DNA of 41,834 nucleotides from JAEXNA01 sp050486105 (lineage in GTDB: Bacteria > Vulcanimicrobiota > Xenobia > Xenobiales > JADMJV01), in NCBI GenBank assembly GCA_050486105.1, contig JBJHCR010000011.1, positions 1 through 41,834 on the forward strand, written 5' to 3'. This document shows, in pieces, positions 22,685 through 31,857 of this stretch (positions within the stretch are counted from its first letter, which is position 1; each line of letters begins with the position of its first letter). A model generated the notes under the pieces. That model was not told the DNA's origin. It saw nothing but the letters and a program-made list of their open reading frames with translations, and did not search any database. Position numbers and translations under genes: made by a program.

Positions 22685-23125
22685 TTAGGGGGACTCTAAG
22701 ATTATGGTGACCGGCCCATCATTGCAGAGACGGACTTCCATATGGTGCTGAAACTTGCCGGTCGCTACTGGACAACCTAAGGCCTCGAGTTCTCTGGCCG
22801 TAGCGCGATATAGCTTGTCTGCGGATTCAGGTCGGGCTGCATCCACGAAAGAAGGCCTTCTCCCCTTACTGCAGTCCCCATAGAGAGTAAACTGGCTGAC
22901 CAACAACACCTCTCCTCGTACGTCCAGGACCGAGAGGTTCATCTTGCCTTCTCCGTCTTCAAAGATTCGCAGTCCGCTGATCTTGGCTGCCATCCACCGG
23001 GCCTGAATTTCGGTGTCTTTCTGCCCTACCCCCAGAAGAACCAGCAGGCCGATGCCAATGTCTCCCACCACCTCGTCAGCCACGGTCACCGACGCTTGGC
23101 TTACCCTCTGCACGACAGCTCTCAC
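22685..23125 (-). CDS. dtd: D-aminoacyl-tRNA deacylase
   Basis: A 146-residue DTD enzyme that hydrolyses D-amino acids (and Gly from tRNA-Ala) off mischarged tRNAs. The family motifs SQFTLYGD (near residue 78) and NDGPVTI (near the C-terminus) are both present. The start is GTG at 23125, preceded by GGAGG at four bases and giving the conserved beginning RAVVQRVSQASV; the longer frame from 23197 lies in the preceding gene. Start and upstream stop overlap as GTGA. It is the last gene of a long minus-strand run and is followed by the shared terminator. Confidence 0.94.
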   Translation of the reverse strand: MRAVVQRVSQASVTVADEVVGDIGIGLLVLLGVGQKDTEIQARWMAAKISGLRIFEDGEGKMNLSVLDVRGEVLLVSQFTLYGDCSKGRRPSFVDAARPESADKLYRATARELEALGCPVATGKFQHHMEVRLCNDGPVTIILESP

Positions 23126-23793
23126 GGAACCTCCACCGAATTCTCGAGGACCGCACCCTGGCTGGGAAGGTGCGGCCTGACAAAAGGGAGAGCCCAAGTG
23201 GGCTCCTCGCGGCCTTCTGGAAATCCGAAAAAGAAGTTCCCTCCATCTTGAAACAAGAAGAGATTCTCTCCTTCGAGTTCGCGAAGGTAAAGCAACTCGT
23301 TCCCGTGAGGTCCCTTTAAGACCAATGCCCGACAGCCTGGACGGTCGCTGGCTACCTGAACCACTCGTCCTTGCACGAAAGCCTCGCCACTTTCCAGAGA
23401 AAATGTCTCCTCATCAAGTTCGAGCTTTTGCCCTCGTGAGGGCAAATCCCAACGCCCGGATAGGGGTCTTTGATCCTGCAACAGCTTCAATCCAGACAAG
23501 ATCTTGTCGTTGGTTTCGATCACCATGAGGAAAGTCTCCTCGGTGGTCCAGAACAGGTGGGCGTTGCCTTTTTCGTGGACGATCATGGCATGCTTGGGGC
23601 CAAGCTCCAGCAGTTCAAGCTCGATCTGGTCTTGTTGATTCTCTCTCCGAGAGAGCACTTGATCCCCTCGAAACTCGAGAATCACATCGAAGTTCTCGCC
23701 TCCATATTCCCCAACCAGGAAGCTGCCATAGTTACCCTGAGCCGCTGTACCGCCACTCAAGAGAAGTAAGACCAATGCCAGATATCTCAACAT
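23122..23793 (-). CDS. Hypothetical secreted protein (223 aa)
   Basis: A 223-residue protein with a Sec signal peptide (MLRYLALVLLLLSGGTAAQG, cleavage likely after TAA or AQG). The mature part is beta-rich and repeats a pattern of short strands (FDVILEFRGDQVLSRR, LLELGPKHAMIVHE, LLYLRELEGENLFLFQDGG), suggesting a beta sandwich or barrel. The ATG at 23793 was chosen because the signal peptide begins there. It sits between rel and dtd, which are adjacent in Bacillus-type genomes, so it is a lineage-specific insertion. It overlaps dtd by 4 nt. Family not recognised. Confidence 0.72.
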   Translation of the reverse strand: MLRYLALVLLLLSGGTAAQGNYGSFLVGEYGGENFDVILEFRGDQVLSRRENQQDQIELELLELGPKHAMIVHEKGNAHLFWTTEETFLMVIETNDKILSGLKLLQDQRPLSGRWDLPSRGQKLELDEETFSLESGEAFVQGRVVQVASDRPGCRALVLKGPHGNELLYLRELEGENLFLFQDGGNFFFGFPEGREEPTWALPFVRPHLPSQGAVLENSVEVP

Positions 23794-23839
23794 GCTTCCG
23801 ACTTCGCATAGAAATCGGCAGTCCCTTGACTCTACGGGA

Positions 23840-26104
23840 TCACTTCGAGGTATTGCGCTGGGACATCCGCGAGACCTGGATAACATCCCTCAATCGCCTC
23901 AGGCGCTTGAGCAGTTCCTCCAACTGTCGTTTATTGCTGATCTCCACCGAGACCCGAACGTAGGCAATATCTTTTCGGGTCCAAGCCTTGCAAGCCCTAG
24001 TGGGAACCTTGGCCTCGTTGATTACACCCATGACGTCACTTAGAAGCCCGGAGCGGTCCCAAGCTTCAAGTTCGATATCCACCTGGTAACTGCCCGAAGA
24101 GTCCGGTTGGTCCCAGCGAACCTCGATCTCGCGCTCAGGAGAAGAATCAAGCAAGGCTTTCAAATTTCCGCAATCCTCCACATGCACGGAAACCCCCTTA
24201 CCCAAGGTGATATAACCCCTGATAGGGTCGCCGGGAACCGGGGCGCAACATCGGGCAAACTTGACTAGGATGTTGTCTATCCCGACTACTTCGACCGCTC
24301 GCCCCCCAGTCATCTTGAGATCTCGGTTGCGAGGAGTGGGAAGAAATGTTTCAGAGACTTCTTTAGGTAGCTCCTCGCGGATCCGTCCCAGGATTTGTGG
24401 AAGAGTCGTTTCCCCGTAACCCAAGGAAGCCAGCAGGTCATCGAGTTCGGTGAAATTCAATTTCTCCGCCACCGTCTGAAGGATGGGACGCTCAGCTGCG
24501 ATATGGTCGAGTCTTTGCCGACCCAACTCTCGACGTAGCATATCGCGACCCCTAGCGATATTCTCTTCACGCTTTTCCTTCTTGAACCAGGCTCGAATCT
24601 TGTTACGAGCGCCATTGCTCTTGCAAATGCGGAGCCAGTCCAACGATGGTGTGCCGTTCTTGGAAGTGATCACCTCCAAGATGTCGGCGTTACGCAAGAC
24701 ATAGGTCAAAGGAACCATCTTCCCATTGACTTTAGCCCCTACACAACGATGTCCAACCTCGGTATGTATGCGGTAAGCGAAGTCTATGGGACAAGAGCCG
24801 GCCGGTAGGTCCACCACATCACCTTGAGGAGTGAAGACAAAGACCTCGTTTTGCAGAAGGTCGACCTTAAGGTTCTCGATGTATTCGCGAGCATCTCGGG
24901 AATCGGTCTGCCAATCCAGGATGGCCCGAATCCAAGGATAGATCTCCTTGAACAGGGCCGACTCCTTACCAGCCCGTCCCCGACCTTCCTTATAGGCCCA
25001 ATGGGCGGCGATTCCCATCTCGTTCACCTGGTGCATCTCGATGGTTCGGATTTGGATCTCCAAAGGCTGCTGCAAAGGTCCGAAAATCGTGGTGTGCAGC
25101 GAACGGTAGTTGTTCGATTTCGGCACAGCGATGTAATCTTTAATCCGATCTTTCATCGGAATCCAGATGGAGTGGATAGCACCCAAAACCGAATAGCAAT
25201 CCTCCACCTTGGGAACGATCACTCGTAGGGCTACCAAATCGTAAATCTCTTCCAGAGTGCGACCGGTTCGTTCCATCTTACGAAAGGTGCTGTAAAGATG
25301 CTTTTCTCGCCACTCTAATTCTGCTTTGATTTCAAGCTTGTCGAGCTTCTCTTGGATCTGGGCCACCGCTTTGGCCAAAGCCTCTTCCCTAAATTCAGCA
25401 AGACGTTCCGAAGCGGCCTTGAGTTCAGCGTACTCTTCAGAAAACATGTATTTGAAGCAAAGGTCTTCAAGTTCACGCTTCATCTCGAACACGCCTAAGC
25501 GAGAGGCAATGGGAGCAAAGATTTCGAGGGTTTCGCTGGCGATTCGTTTCTGTTTGTCGGAGCGAAGTGAATCCAGGGTTCTCAGGTTGTGGAGCCGGTC
25601 TCCAAGCTTGATCAGAATAACCCGAAGATCCTTGGCCATGGCCAAGAAAATCTTCCTCAGGTTCTCGGCCTTGACCATCTGCTTGCTGCGAGGTGTAGGA
25701 GAGTCTCGTCCTTGTCGCGCCGATATCGCGGTCAACTTGGTGACCCCGTCCACCAACATTTTTACTTCGGAGCCAAATAACTCCTCGATCTCATCAAGGC
25801 TCGTGGCAGTATCTTCCACCGTATCATGCAGGAGGGTGGCTGACACTGTGGCCGCATCGAGGCGATAGGCCGAGAGTATCTGAGCCACCTCGATGGGATG
25901 AAGAATGTAGGGCTCTCCTGAGGAGCGCACTTGGGAACGATGGCGTTCCTGAGCCAGAGCAAAAGCTCTGCGAACAGTTTCTAACCCCTCGTCGTTGAGA
26001 TAGGACAAGGCCGGGATAAGGTGGGATAGAGCGAGTTGAATCGAAGGGGAGTCAGCCCCCCAAGTCTCCATACCGTCGCTCGTCTCCAAAATTGGTTTAC
26101 CCAT
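23840..26104 (-). CDS. rel: Bifunctional (p)ppGpp synthetase/hydrolase Rel
   Basis: A 754-residue RelA/SpoT homologue that makes and degrades the stringent-response alarmone. The N-terminal HD hydrolase is intact: HP near 69-70, catalytic HD in HDTVEDT near 93-99, and GDRLHNL. The synthetase follows, with RIKDYIAVPK and YRSLHT. Then come a TGS domain (VFVFTPQGDVVDLPAGSCPIDFAYRIHTEVGHRC), a conserved-Cys zinc-finger-like region (FARCCAPVPGDPI), and a C-terminal ACT domain. Both catalytic sites look functional, as in single-Rel bacteria. It lies in the order recJ-apt-X-rel-Y-dtd. Confidence 0.96.
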   Translation of the reverse strand: MGKPILETSDGMETWGADSPSIQLALSHLIPALSYLNDEGLETVRRAFALAQERHRSQVRSSGEPYILHPIEVAQILSAYRLDAATVSATLLHDTVEDTATSLDEIEELFGSEVKMLVDGVTKLTAISARQGRDSPTPRSKQMVKAENLRKIFLAMAKDLRVILIKLGDRLHNLRTLDSLRSDKQKRIASETLEIFAPIASRLGVFEMKRELEDLCFKYMFSEEYAELKAASERLAEFREEALAKAVAQIQEKLDKLEIKAELEWREKHLYSTFRKMERTGRTLEEIYDLVALRVIVPKVEDCYSVLGAIHSIWIPMKDRIKDYIAVPKSNNYRSLHTTIFGPLQQPLEIQIRTIEMHQVNEMGIAAHWAYKEGRGRAGKESALFKEIYPWIRAILDWQTDSRDAREYIENLKVDLLQNEVFVFTPQGDVVDLPAGSCPIDFAYRIHTEVGHRCVGAKVNGKMVPLTYVLRNADILEVITSKNGTPSLDWLRICKSNGARNKIRAWFKKEKREENIARGRDMLRRELGRQRLDHIAAERPILQTVAEKLNFTELDDLLASLGYGETTLPQILGRIREELPKEVSETFLPTPRNRDLKMTGGRAVEVVGIDNILVKFARCCAPVPGDPIRGYITLGKGVSVHVEDCGNLKALLDSSPEREIEVRWDQPDSSGSYQVDIELEAWDRSGLLSDVMGVINEAKVPTRACKAWTRKDIAYVRVSVEISNKRQLEELLKRLRRLRDVIQVSRMSQRNTSK

Positions 26105-26187
26105 GAACCTTACACTGTTGCAATTATAACACGGCCGTCATGAGCGCTGCAGGGACCAAGTTTACTAGCGAAATTTCCAGACAGCAC

Positions 26188-27684
26188 TCATTTTGTCTCC
26201 AAGCGTTCGATCTTTTCTATCAACTGGGCTCTCTCCTGTGCGATCTCTTGAAGAGAATTCTTCCTTTGCTCCTCCGGCAAGGAAACCAGTCTCGATTCTT
26301 CTTGGGCCAGAAACTTCAATCTCTCTAACGCCTTCTCGATCTCTTTGGTTCGTTGGGCTCGCTCTTCGGGTGAAAGCACCACCGGTCGGTCCAGCCCCGG
26401 AACCCAACCGCTGGGTAGAAAACTTGTGAGACCCGCAACAAGGGCAAAACTAAAAACGAGTGCCACGATACCTTGCCAAAAATGATGCCACGTCTCTAAT
26501 GGCAAGAGTTGAGCGTTTCCTACCTCCCCGCTGTCGGGGTCCCTATAGAGGCGCAATCTACGCAAGGGAAAAATCGGAATCATTAGGATCATGAAGGACT
26601 CTAGCCAGTACTCTTTGAGAGACTCGGGATCGGGGCGAGTTCTGGTCACCCCAATCCCCAGCAACTTCAGGCCGTGTGCTCTGGGTTCAACCTGCGCAGA
26701 CAAATCTGCTTCCTTGGACATTCGAAGTACAGGAAAAGCCTCGTCGGCAGGTTTATCGATCAAACCGCTCTCAGTACGCTCCTCGAGCTCTGCATCCCAT
26801 CGGCAGGCCTGTGACCACCACTCTAATGCTTCGTCCCGATTTTCAAGTTTTCTGTAACTCCACGAGAGCACGGCACAAACCTCAGCCATGGCTCGCTCCA
26901 CCGCCCTGCGCTCTGAACTTTCATCCAGGAGTCCCCCTCGGTAGCGCTCAGCTAGGGGAAGAAAGATCTCTCTGACTTCGGCATCGAAGTCTGTCACCAT
27001 TTCGGCCACTGGAATGTGAGCAACCCCTTGAAAAGGCAACAACTGTTGCTGAAGTTCGGCTGCTCGAACCTGAAAATCCTTAACACTCCGTGCAAACCTG
27101 CGACTCTGGAGTTCATCCACCGAAACCTTGGGCAAGGCAGCCCTAATAAGCTTCAACTCTCTAAGGCAATAGGGCCCCGGAGGCCTCAAATCCTGGTCCC
27201 AGTTATCCACCAGGCGACCAGCCAAGCTCTGTACCTGTTGGTGATAGTAGGTGACTTGCGGTCGAACTCGATAGAGGTCAAGATACAATTCACCCGCTGT
27301 GCACAAATGCGATCGGGATTCATCATTCAAGCTCTGGCTTGCCAGAGAGCGATGCAGAGTAGCTCGATTGTGCTTGGCCCACTCCCTGTCCGCTTCGGCC
27401 TCCCAGAGGGCGAGAGCCCTCTCTGCCCGACCCTCAGCGAGAGATTCTAGAGCTTCAGAGTCGCTCTTGTCCTCAACCACGAACCAGCCTGCTTGCACTT
27501 GGAGGTCAACCTGTTGGGCTCCAGCTAGTCGTGTGCGGGCGTACTTCTCCTGTGAGGCACTATGGGACGTTAACCAGGCTAAAGGGTTACGCTTATGGGC
27601 GAACGGCTTTAGGATTCCTCGGCTGTCAGTGACCATGCCCGCCGCTGCCAAGAGTTCCCCATCTGGTATGGATGGCCTGGCCAA
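26188..27684 (-). CDS. Hypothetical membrane-anchored helical protein (498 aa)
   Basis: A 498-residue protein of unknown family. Residues about 80-330 are helical with TPR-like spacing (ALALWEAEADREWAKHN, AVLSWSYRKLENRDEALEWWSQAC). Around 355-375 is a hydrophobic patch next to basic residues (ESFMILMIPIFPLRRLRLYR), and a strong transmembrane helix lies near 413-435. The C-terminal 55 residues are a charged coiled coil. The start is TTG at 27684 with AGGG seven bases upstream; an internal ATG at 27636 is the alternative. It lies nine bases after apt and 83 before rel, inside an otherwise conserved gene order. Perhaps a membrane scaffold; no catalytic motif seen. Confidence 0.68.
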   Translation of the reverse strand: MARPSIPDGELLAAAGMVTDSRGILKPFAHKRNPLAWLTSHSASQEKYARTRLAGAQQVDLQVQAGWFVVEDKSDSEALESLAEGRAERALALWEAEADREWAKHNRATLHRSLASQSLNDESRSHLCTAGELYLDLYRVRPQVTYYHQQVQSLAGRLVDNWDQDLRPPGPYCLRELKLIRAALPKVSVDELQSRRFARSVKDFQVRAAELQQQLLPFQGVAHIPVAEMVTDFDAEVREIFLPLAERYRGGLLDESSERRAVERAMAEVCAVLSWSYRKLENRDEALEWWSQACRWDAELEERTESGLIDKPADEAFPVLRMSKEADLSAQVEPRAHGLKLLGIGVTRTRPDPESLKEYWLESFMILMIPIFPLRRLRLYRDPDSGEVGNAQLLPLETWHHFWQGIVALVFSFALVAGLTSFLPSGWVPGLDRPVVLSPEERAQRTKEIEKALERLKFLAQEESRLVSLPEEQRKNSLQEIAQERAQLIEKIERLETK

Positions 27685-27693
27685 GTGGTAACC

Positions 27694-28209
27694 CTATTCA
27701 AATCGAAGTAGAGTCTCTATGGCGATATCGGGGAGTTTGTTGCGGCCGTCTAAAAACGCTAGCTCCACGATACAGCCCAGACCCACCACCTGAGCACCGA
27801 GCTTCTCTATGAGGGCCACCGTTGCAGCCGCAGACCCACCGGTCGCAATTAGGTCGTCAACCACAATAACTCGCTCGCCGGGTTTCAAGGCGTCGTGGTG
27901 AATCTCCAGAGTGTTGAAACCGTACTCTAACTCATAGTCCTGACTGATGGTCTGGGCCGGCAATTTTCCCGGCTTTCTCACCGGCACGAAGCGGAGATTC
28001 ATCCTATCCGCTAAGGGGGCCCCAAAGATGTAGCCTCGAGCCTCCAGGGCCACTACAGCCTGGGCATCGAGACCTTGAAATCTGGCCTGCAACTGATCCA
28101 AGCTGTGACGAAAGGCTTGAGCGTCACCAATCAATGTGGTTATGTCCTTGAAAATGATCCCTTCTTTTGGGAAATCGGGAATATCGCGGATGTAGTGGGA
28201 AAGATCCAT
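27694..28209 (-). CDS. apt: Adenine phosphoribosyltransferase
   Basis: A 171-residue type I phosphoribosyltransferase that makes AMP from adenine and PRPP (purine salvage). It starts with the family sequence YIRDIPDFPKEGIIFKDIT. The PRPP-binding loop VIVVDDLIATGGSAAA is near residues 115-130, and FVPVRKPGKLP, the flexible loop, lies before it. The ATG at 28209 has GGAG ten bases ahead; the longer frame to 28353 would enter recJ and adds unrelated residues. Position between recJ and rel matches Bacillus-type synteny. Confidence 0.95.
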   Translation of the reverse strand: MDLSHYIRDIPDFPKEGIIFKDITTLIGDAQAFRHSLDQLQARFQGLDAQAVVALEARGYIFGAPLADRMNLRFVPVRKPGKLPAQTISQDYELEYGFNTLEIHHDALKPGERVIVVDDLIATGGSAAATVALIEKLGAQVVGLGCIVELAFLDGRNKLPDIAIETLLRFE

Positions 28210-28246
28210 AGTTGCATCTCCAGGCGTTCTTTTTCGCCGTTTACTT

Positions 28247-30694
28247 TTAGCAATTGGCGTGTTTACCCTGCGCCCCGCCGAGCAAACTCCGAGACTTGCC
28301 CGCAGACTCAATCCTACGAGGCCCCCAACGCTGAAGGATCTTCTCAGACACATTCAGCCCGGAGAACAGGTTCAGCACTTCGAAGTAGCCGGCACTCCGG
28401 ACATGTTTTCGCTGAAAAATTTCGGTTTCTTCCAGGGGTCGACTGCTGGAGCCGGCAAAGCGGAGTCGAGTTGTGGACTCTGAAAATAAGACGCCAGTCT
28501 GTTGAAAGGCTTCCATAACTTCGGTGACCACTCCCTCGGACAGCCCGGTCTGGGCGACCAGCAGATCCACCGCCTCCCCTCTCGAAAAACGCTCGGATCC
28601 TCGGGTTGAAACTCTCAGTTTCCGCCATAGAATCTCTGCGGTGCTGCGGTCCCAAGCATTCTTGGTAAGAGAGCCTCCCAAGTGGCTCAGTTCTGACTTG
28701 CCGAACAGCAGGACTAGGCGATCGGGTTGAACTCCGCTGACAACCCGGTCGAAAGCGACAGCGTCTTCCGGCGGAGACACCAACACCAACACCTCAGTCG
28801 AAGGCGGCTCAGGGCAAGAGTAGTCGAAGAGCCGTTCCTGATACCTAGGAAAAAGCCTCCGAGCCGTTTCTAGGTCTCGACAAACGGCCAAGGAGTTTGG
28901 CCAGAAATCCAAGCAGCGCTCTAACCAGAGCCGTCGCTCTCGAACATGGCGAAGGTCGATCACCGATTCGCCTCGCTGCAAATCCAACTCTCCGGGTCTC
29001 ACCACCCCCAATACCTGTAAGCGCAAGCGCTCTTCTCCGCGAAAGGATTCTCGCCCCAGTTGCACCAGCATATCATACTTGAGCTTTTCAGGAGAAAGCT
29101 CCCCTGCCAACTCTCCGAGACGAAACCCGATGGCTCGACGACGCAATCCAGCCTGCTCAAGTTCCAACTGCAGATGGTCACCGTCTCGACCGACTCGACG
29201 CTGACCAACGACCGTTACTCCCTCCAAAAGGAAGACGGGTCGGGGATTGCCTTCTCCGAAAGGCTCTAGTTTCTCGAGTTGTTCAACCAAAGACAACTCC
29301 ACCTCTCGCAGAGACAAACAGCCATCGACCCACCTAGGAGCCATCCCTTGCTTCACTCGAGCCGCAGCTTCAAGGACCGCCGATCGTAAATCGGGGAGTT
29401 TCTCCGGGGCCAGGGAAAAGCCGCCCGCCCTAGGATGGCCACCATACTTAAGAAAAAGATCTTGACAGGCTTTCAGGACCTCAAACAGATCGACGTTCTC
29501 TGGCGATCGACCCGAACCTTTGGCCAGCCCATCTCGAACGGACACCACCAAGGCCGGCACCCCATAACGTTCGGCCAAACGACCCGCGGTGATCCCTATG
29601 ACTCCTTCGTGCCACTCTTCTCCAAACTCTACGATCGCCCCATCCTGCCAAAGCTCAGGAGTCTGGGAAAGCCGGCCCTCGATTTCATCGCTCACCGATT
29701 TTTCGCAGCTCTTTCTCCGCTCGTTGAGGGTATCGAGTTGCCGGGCCAAACCTTCAGCCTGCTGCGGGCATCGGGTCGTGAGCAACTCAACTCCCAAACG
29801 GGCATGCTCCAGGCGTCCAGCTGCGTTCAAGCGAGGCGCCAGAGCAAAAGCCAGAGCCGTAGAGTCGAGTTGCTCAGCCTCTCTCCCTGCGACCTCCATC
29901 AAGGCCCTCAGTCCTAAACGCTGATTTTTCCTCAGTTCCTCGAGCCCCAAGGCCACCAGAGCCCTATTCTCATCCTCGAGCGGGACCACATCGGCCACCG
30001 TAGCCAAAGCTACCAGGTCCAGGAGATGGCCAGGCTCGGCTCCTCGACATCCCAAGAGACCCTGGACCAACTTGAAAGCCACAGCGGTTCCGCAGAATCC
30101 ACAAAAAGGTGAGGAGTCCAAGGGGTGCTGGGGATTGACAAAAGCGTCCGGATCAGGGGGATTCTCCGGAACTCGATGGTGATCGGTGACGATCACCGTA
30201 ATGCCCAAAGCCTGAGCAGCCTCGATCTCACGGTGAGACGAGGAGCCGCAATCGACCGACAAGAGGAGTGCGAACCCCTCATCTCGACAGCGATCTACGG
30301 CCTTCATGGAAAGTCCGTAGCCTTCCTCAAAGCGGTCCGGAACATGGTATCCGACGTCGGCGCCGAGTTCTTCGAAGGCTTGCCTCAACAACGCCGTAGC
30401 GCAGATTCCGTCAGCATCATAATCCCCGTGGATCAGAATTTTCCGGCCCCGTTCGAGGGTATCTCGCAACAGAGCCACCGCTCGGTCGAGATGCCTTAGG
30501 AGGAAAGGGTCCCTTAAGAGTGCCTCCGTCGGCCTGAGGTAGGATTCGACGTCGTCAACCGTCCGGCAACCACGATTCCACAAGAGACCGAGCACCAAAG
30601 GAGACAGGCCGGGGCACCCACCCTGCAGGTCCTCGGGGAAGGGCTTCCCCGCTCCTCTATAGGCAAGCGACTTTCTTTCGATAAAGGTACTCAC
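28247..30694 (-). CDS. recJ: Single-stranded-DNA-specific exonuclease RecJ
   Basis: An 815-residue DHH/DHHA1 5-prime to 3-prime ssDNA exonuclease used in recombination and mismatch repair. Motif DYDADG at 91-96, SVDCG near 146-150, DHH at 171-173, and the DHHA1 motif GHPRAGGFSL about residue 470 are all present. An OB-like domain follows. Beyond residue about 590 there is a long extra C-terminal part, including a winged-helix-like segment near 720-760 (EAVDLLVAQTGLSEGVVTEVMEAF), as in the larger Firmicutes RecJ. The start is GTG 30694, overlapping the upstream stop as GTGA; conserved sequence starts soon after. Confidence 0.94.
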   Translation of the reverse strand: MSTFIERKSLAYRGAGKPFPEDLQGGCPGLSPLVLGLLWNRGCRTVDDVESYLRPTEALLRDPFLLRHLDRAVALLRDTLERGRKILIHGDYDADGICATALLRQAFEELGADVGYHVPDRFEEGYGLSMKAVDRCRDEGFALLLSVDCGSSSHREIEAAQALGITVIVTDHHRVPENPPDPDAFVNPQHPLDSSPFCGFCGTAVAFKLVQGLLGCRGAEPGHLLDLVALATVADVVPLEDENRALVALGLEELRKNQRLGLRALMEVAGREAEQLDSTALAFALAPRLNAAGRLEHARLGVELLTTRCPQQAEGLARQLDTLNERRKSCEKSVSDEIEGRLSQTPELWQDGAIVEFGEEWHEGVIGITAGRLAERYGVPALVVSVRDGLAKGSGRSPENVDLFEVLKACQDLFLKYGGHPRAGGFSLAPEKLPDLRSAVLEAAARVKQGMAPRWVDGCLSLREVELSLVEQLEKLEPFGEGNPRPVFLLEGVTVVGQRRVGRDGDHLQLELEQAGLRRRAIGFRLGELAGELSPEKLKYDMLVQLGRESFRGEERLRLQVLGVVRPGELDLQRGESVIDLRHVRERRLWLERCLDFWPNSLAVCRDLETARRLFPRYQERLFDYSCPEPPSTEVLVLVSPPEDAVAFDRVVSGVQPDRLVLLFGKSELSHLGGSLTKNAWDRSTAEILWRKLRVSTRGSERFSRGEAVDLLVAQTGLSEGVVTEVMEAFQQTGVLFSESTTRLRFAGSSSRPLEETEIFQRKHVRSAGYFEVLNLFSGLNVSEKILQRWGPRRIESAGKSRSLLGGAQGKHANC

Positions 30695-31560
30695 GGAACC
30701 AACATTCCTCCGGTTCGCCAAGACATATAGCGGGGGCCTAGCACCGCCAGCAGGATTCCGGTGTGTTCGGGAAAGCCGGGAAACAGTCGATCCTCGAGAA
30801 ACCTTTGCCGGCTTGGAGCCATGGCCTTGAGACACTCTTGAATCTGGACCGGGGACCAATCCCCGAATTGTTCGCAGAAGCCTGAAAGGACTTCCGGGTC
30901 GTCTCGGACCACCAACCGGGAAAAGACGCCTACCATTGGTAGCAGGTTTTCGACCAACTCGCTCAGCACCAGAGCCACTCCTTGGAACTCTTCGAACCAC
31001 TGTTCGAAGGCTTCAGCGGCGCGCTCACGTTCCTCTACTGTCATCTCGGCGCGCACCTTGCAGAGAATCTCGGCGGGAGTCAATTCCTCCATAAAGAACC
31101 TCTGACAACTCAAAAGGTAGTCCTGGTCCCAACGAGCATTCCCCTTCAATAAGCTATTTTCATCAAAAGTGAGACTCATCTCCAGTTTGGTGGGGAAGAA
31201 ATCCTCTTCGTCGGGACCGTAACTGGAGCGAATGAGACAAGCGTACAGGGTTTCCCCCAGAAGTCCCTGCCGTCGGTAGTTCGCCAAGGGCTGAGGCGGT
31301 ACCGAAGTGAAAGCGGCTAGGGCTCCGTCGAAGCCGCTTTGATAGCCGCTAGAATCCGAAACGCAAGATCCAAGGGTTGAGGGCGGCACTTCAAAAGTGA
31401 CACCTAACCACTCCAAGAGTGACAAATCCTCGGCAGCGCCGTCCACCAGCAAGGGTTGATTCCGACTCTGAGCCTGACAATGGGCGAAGACCATGTCACG
31501 AAACATAGGAATGTCTCCGCCTGCCTCGCGATTAAGACTAAAAAGAATAGGTTTTTGCAT
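30691..31560 (-). CDS. Hypothetical protein (289 aa)
   Basis: A 289-residue soluble, acidic, mostly helical protein. No signal peptide, no membrane segment, no recognised catalytic motif. It begins MQKPILFSLNREAGGD and has a helix-rich middle (EEFQGVALVLSELVENLLPMV). It sits six bases after the DUF503 gene and overlaps recJ by 4 nt, so it is translated with recJ. A role linked to RecJ or to the DUF503 protein is possible from context only. Confidence 0.65.
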   Translation of the reverse strand: MQKPILFSLNREAGGDIPMFRDMVFAHCQAQSRNQPLLVDGAAEDLSLLEWLGVTFEVPPSTLGSCVSDSSGYQSGFDGALAAFTSVPPQPLANYRRQGLLGETLYACLIRSSYGPDEEDFFPTKLEMSLTFDENSLLKGNARWDQDYLLSCQRFFMEELTPAEILCKVRAEMTVEERERAAEAFEQWFEEFQGVALVLSELVENLLPMVGVFSRLVVRDDPEVLSGFCEQFGDWSPVQIQECLKAMAPSRQRFLEDRLFPGFPEHTGILLAVLGPRYMSWRTGGMLVP

Positions 31561-31566
31561 GAAACT

Positions 31567-31857
31567 TTAGAACTGCTCGAGATAGACTTCTTCGTCAAAG
31601 AATTCCACCGGCAAAGAAGCCTCGGCCGACCTTCGACATTTTTCTAGGGCGGCTTCGAGCTTGGCTTTATCGGTTCCCACCGAACACAAACCGAACTGAG
31701 CCACATTGAAGAGTTCGTGATCCCCAACCTCAGCAGCAGAGAAGGCATGCTTCTTGCGTACCTTTTCCAGGAACTTCAGGACCACACTGCGCTTATCTTT
31801 CAAAGATCTCGGGTCGCTCAGCAAATGCAATCGAAACTTCCAGACCAAGACCTTCAT
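31567..31857 (-). CDS. DUF503 (YlxP-like) protein
   Basis: A 96-residue protein of the DUF503/YlxP family. The characteristic LHLLSDPRSLKDKRSVVLKFLEKVRKKH is at residues 10-37, followed by ELFNVAQFGLCSVGTDKAKLEAALEK. In Bacillus ylxP lies next to rbfA/infB and the protein is thought to act in ribosome-associated processes, but a firm function is not established. Its ATG overlaps the preceding HAD gene stop (ATGA). Confidence 0.85.
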   Translation of the reverse strand: MKVLVWKFRLHLLSDPRSLKDKRSVVLKFLEKVRKKHAFSAAEVGDHELFNVAQFGLCSVGTDKAKLEAALEKCRRSAEASLPVEFFDEEVYLEQF

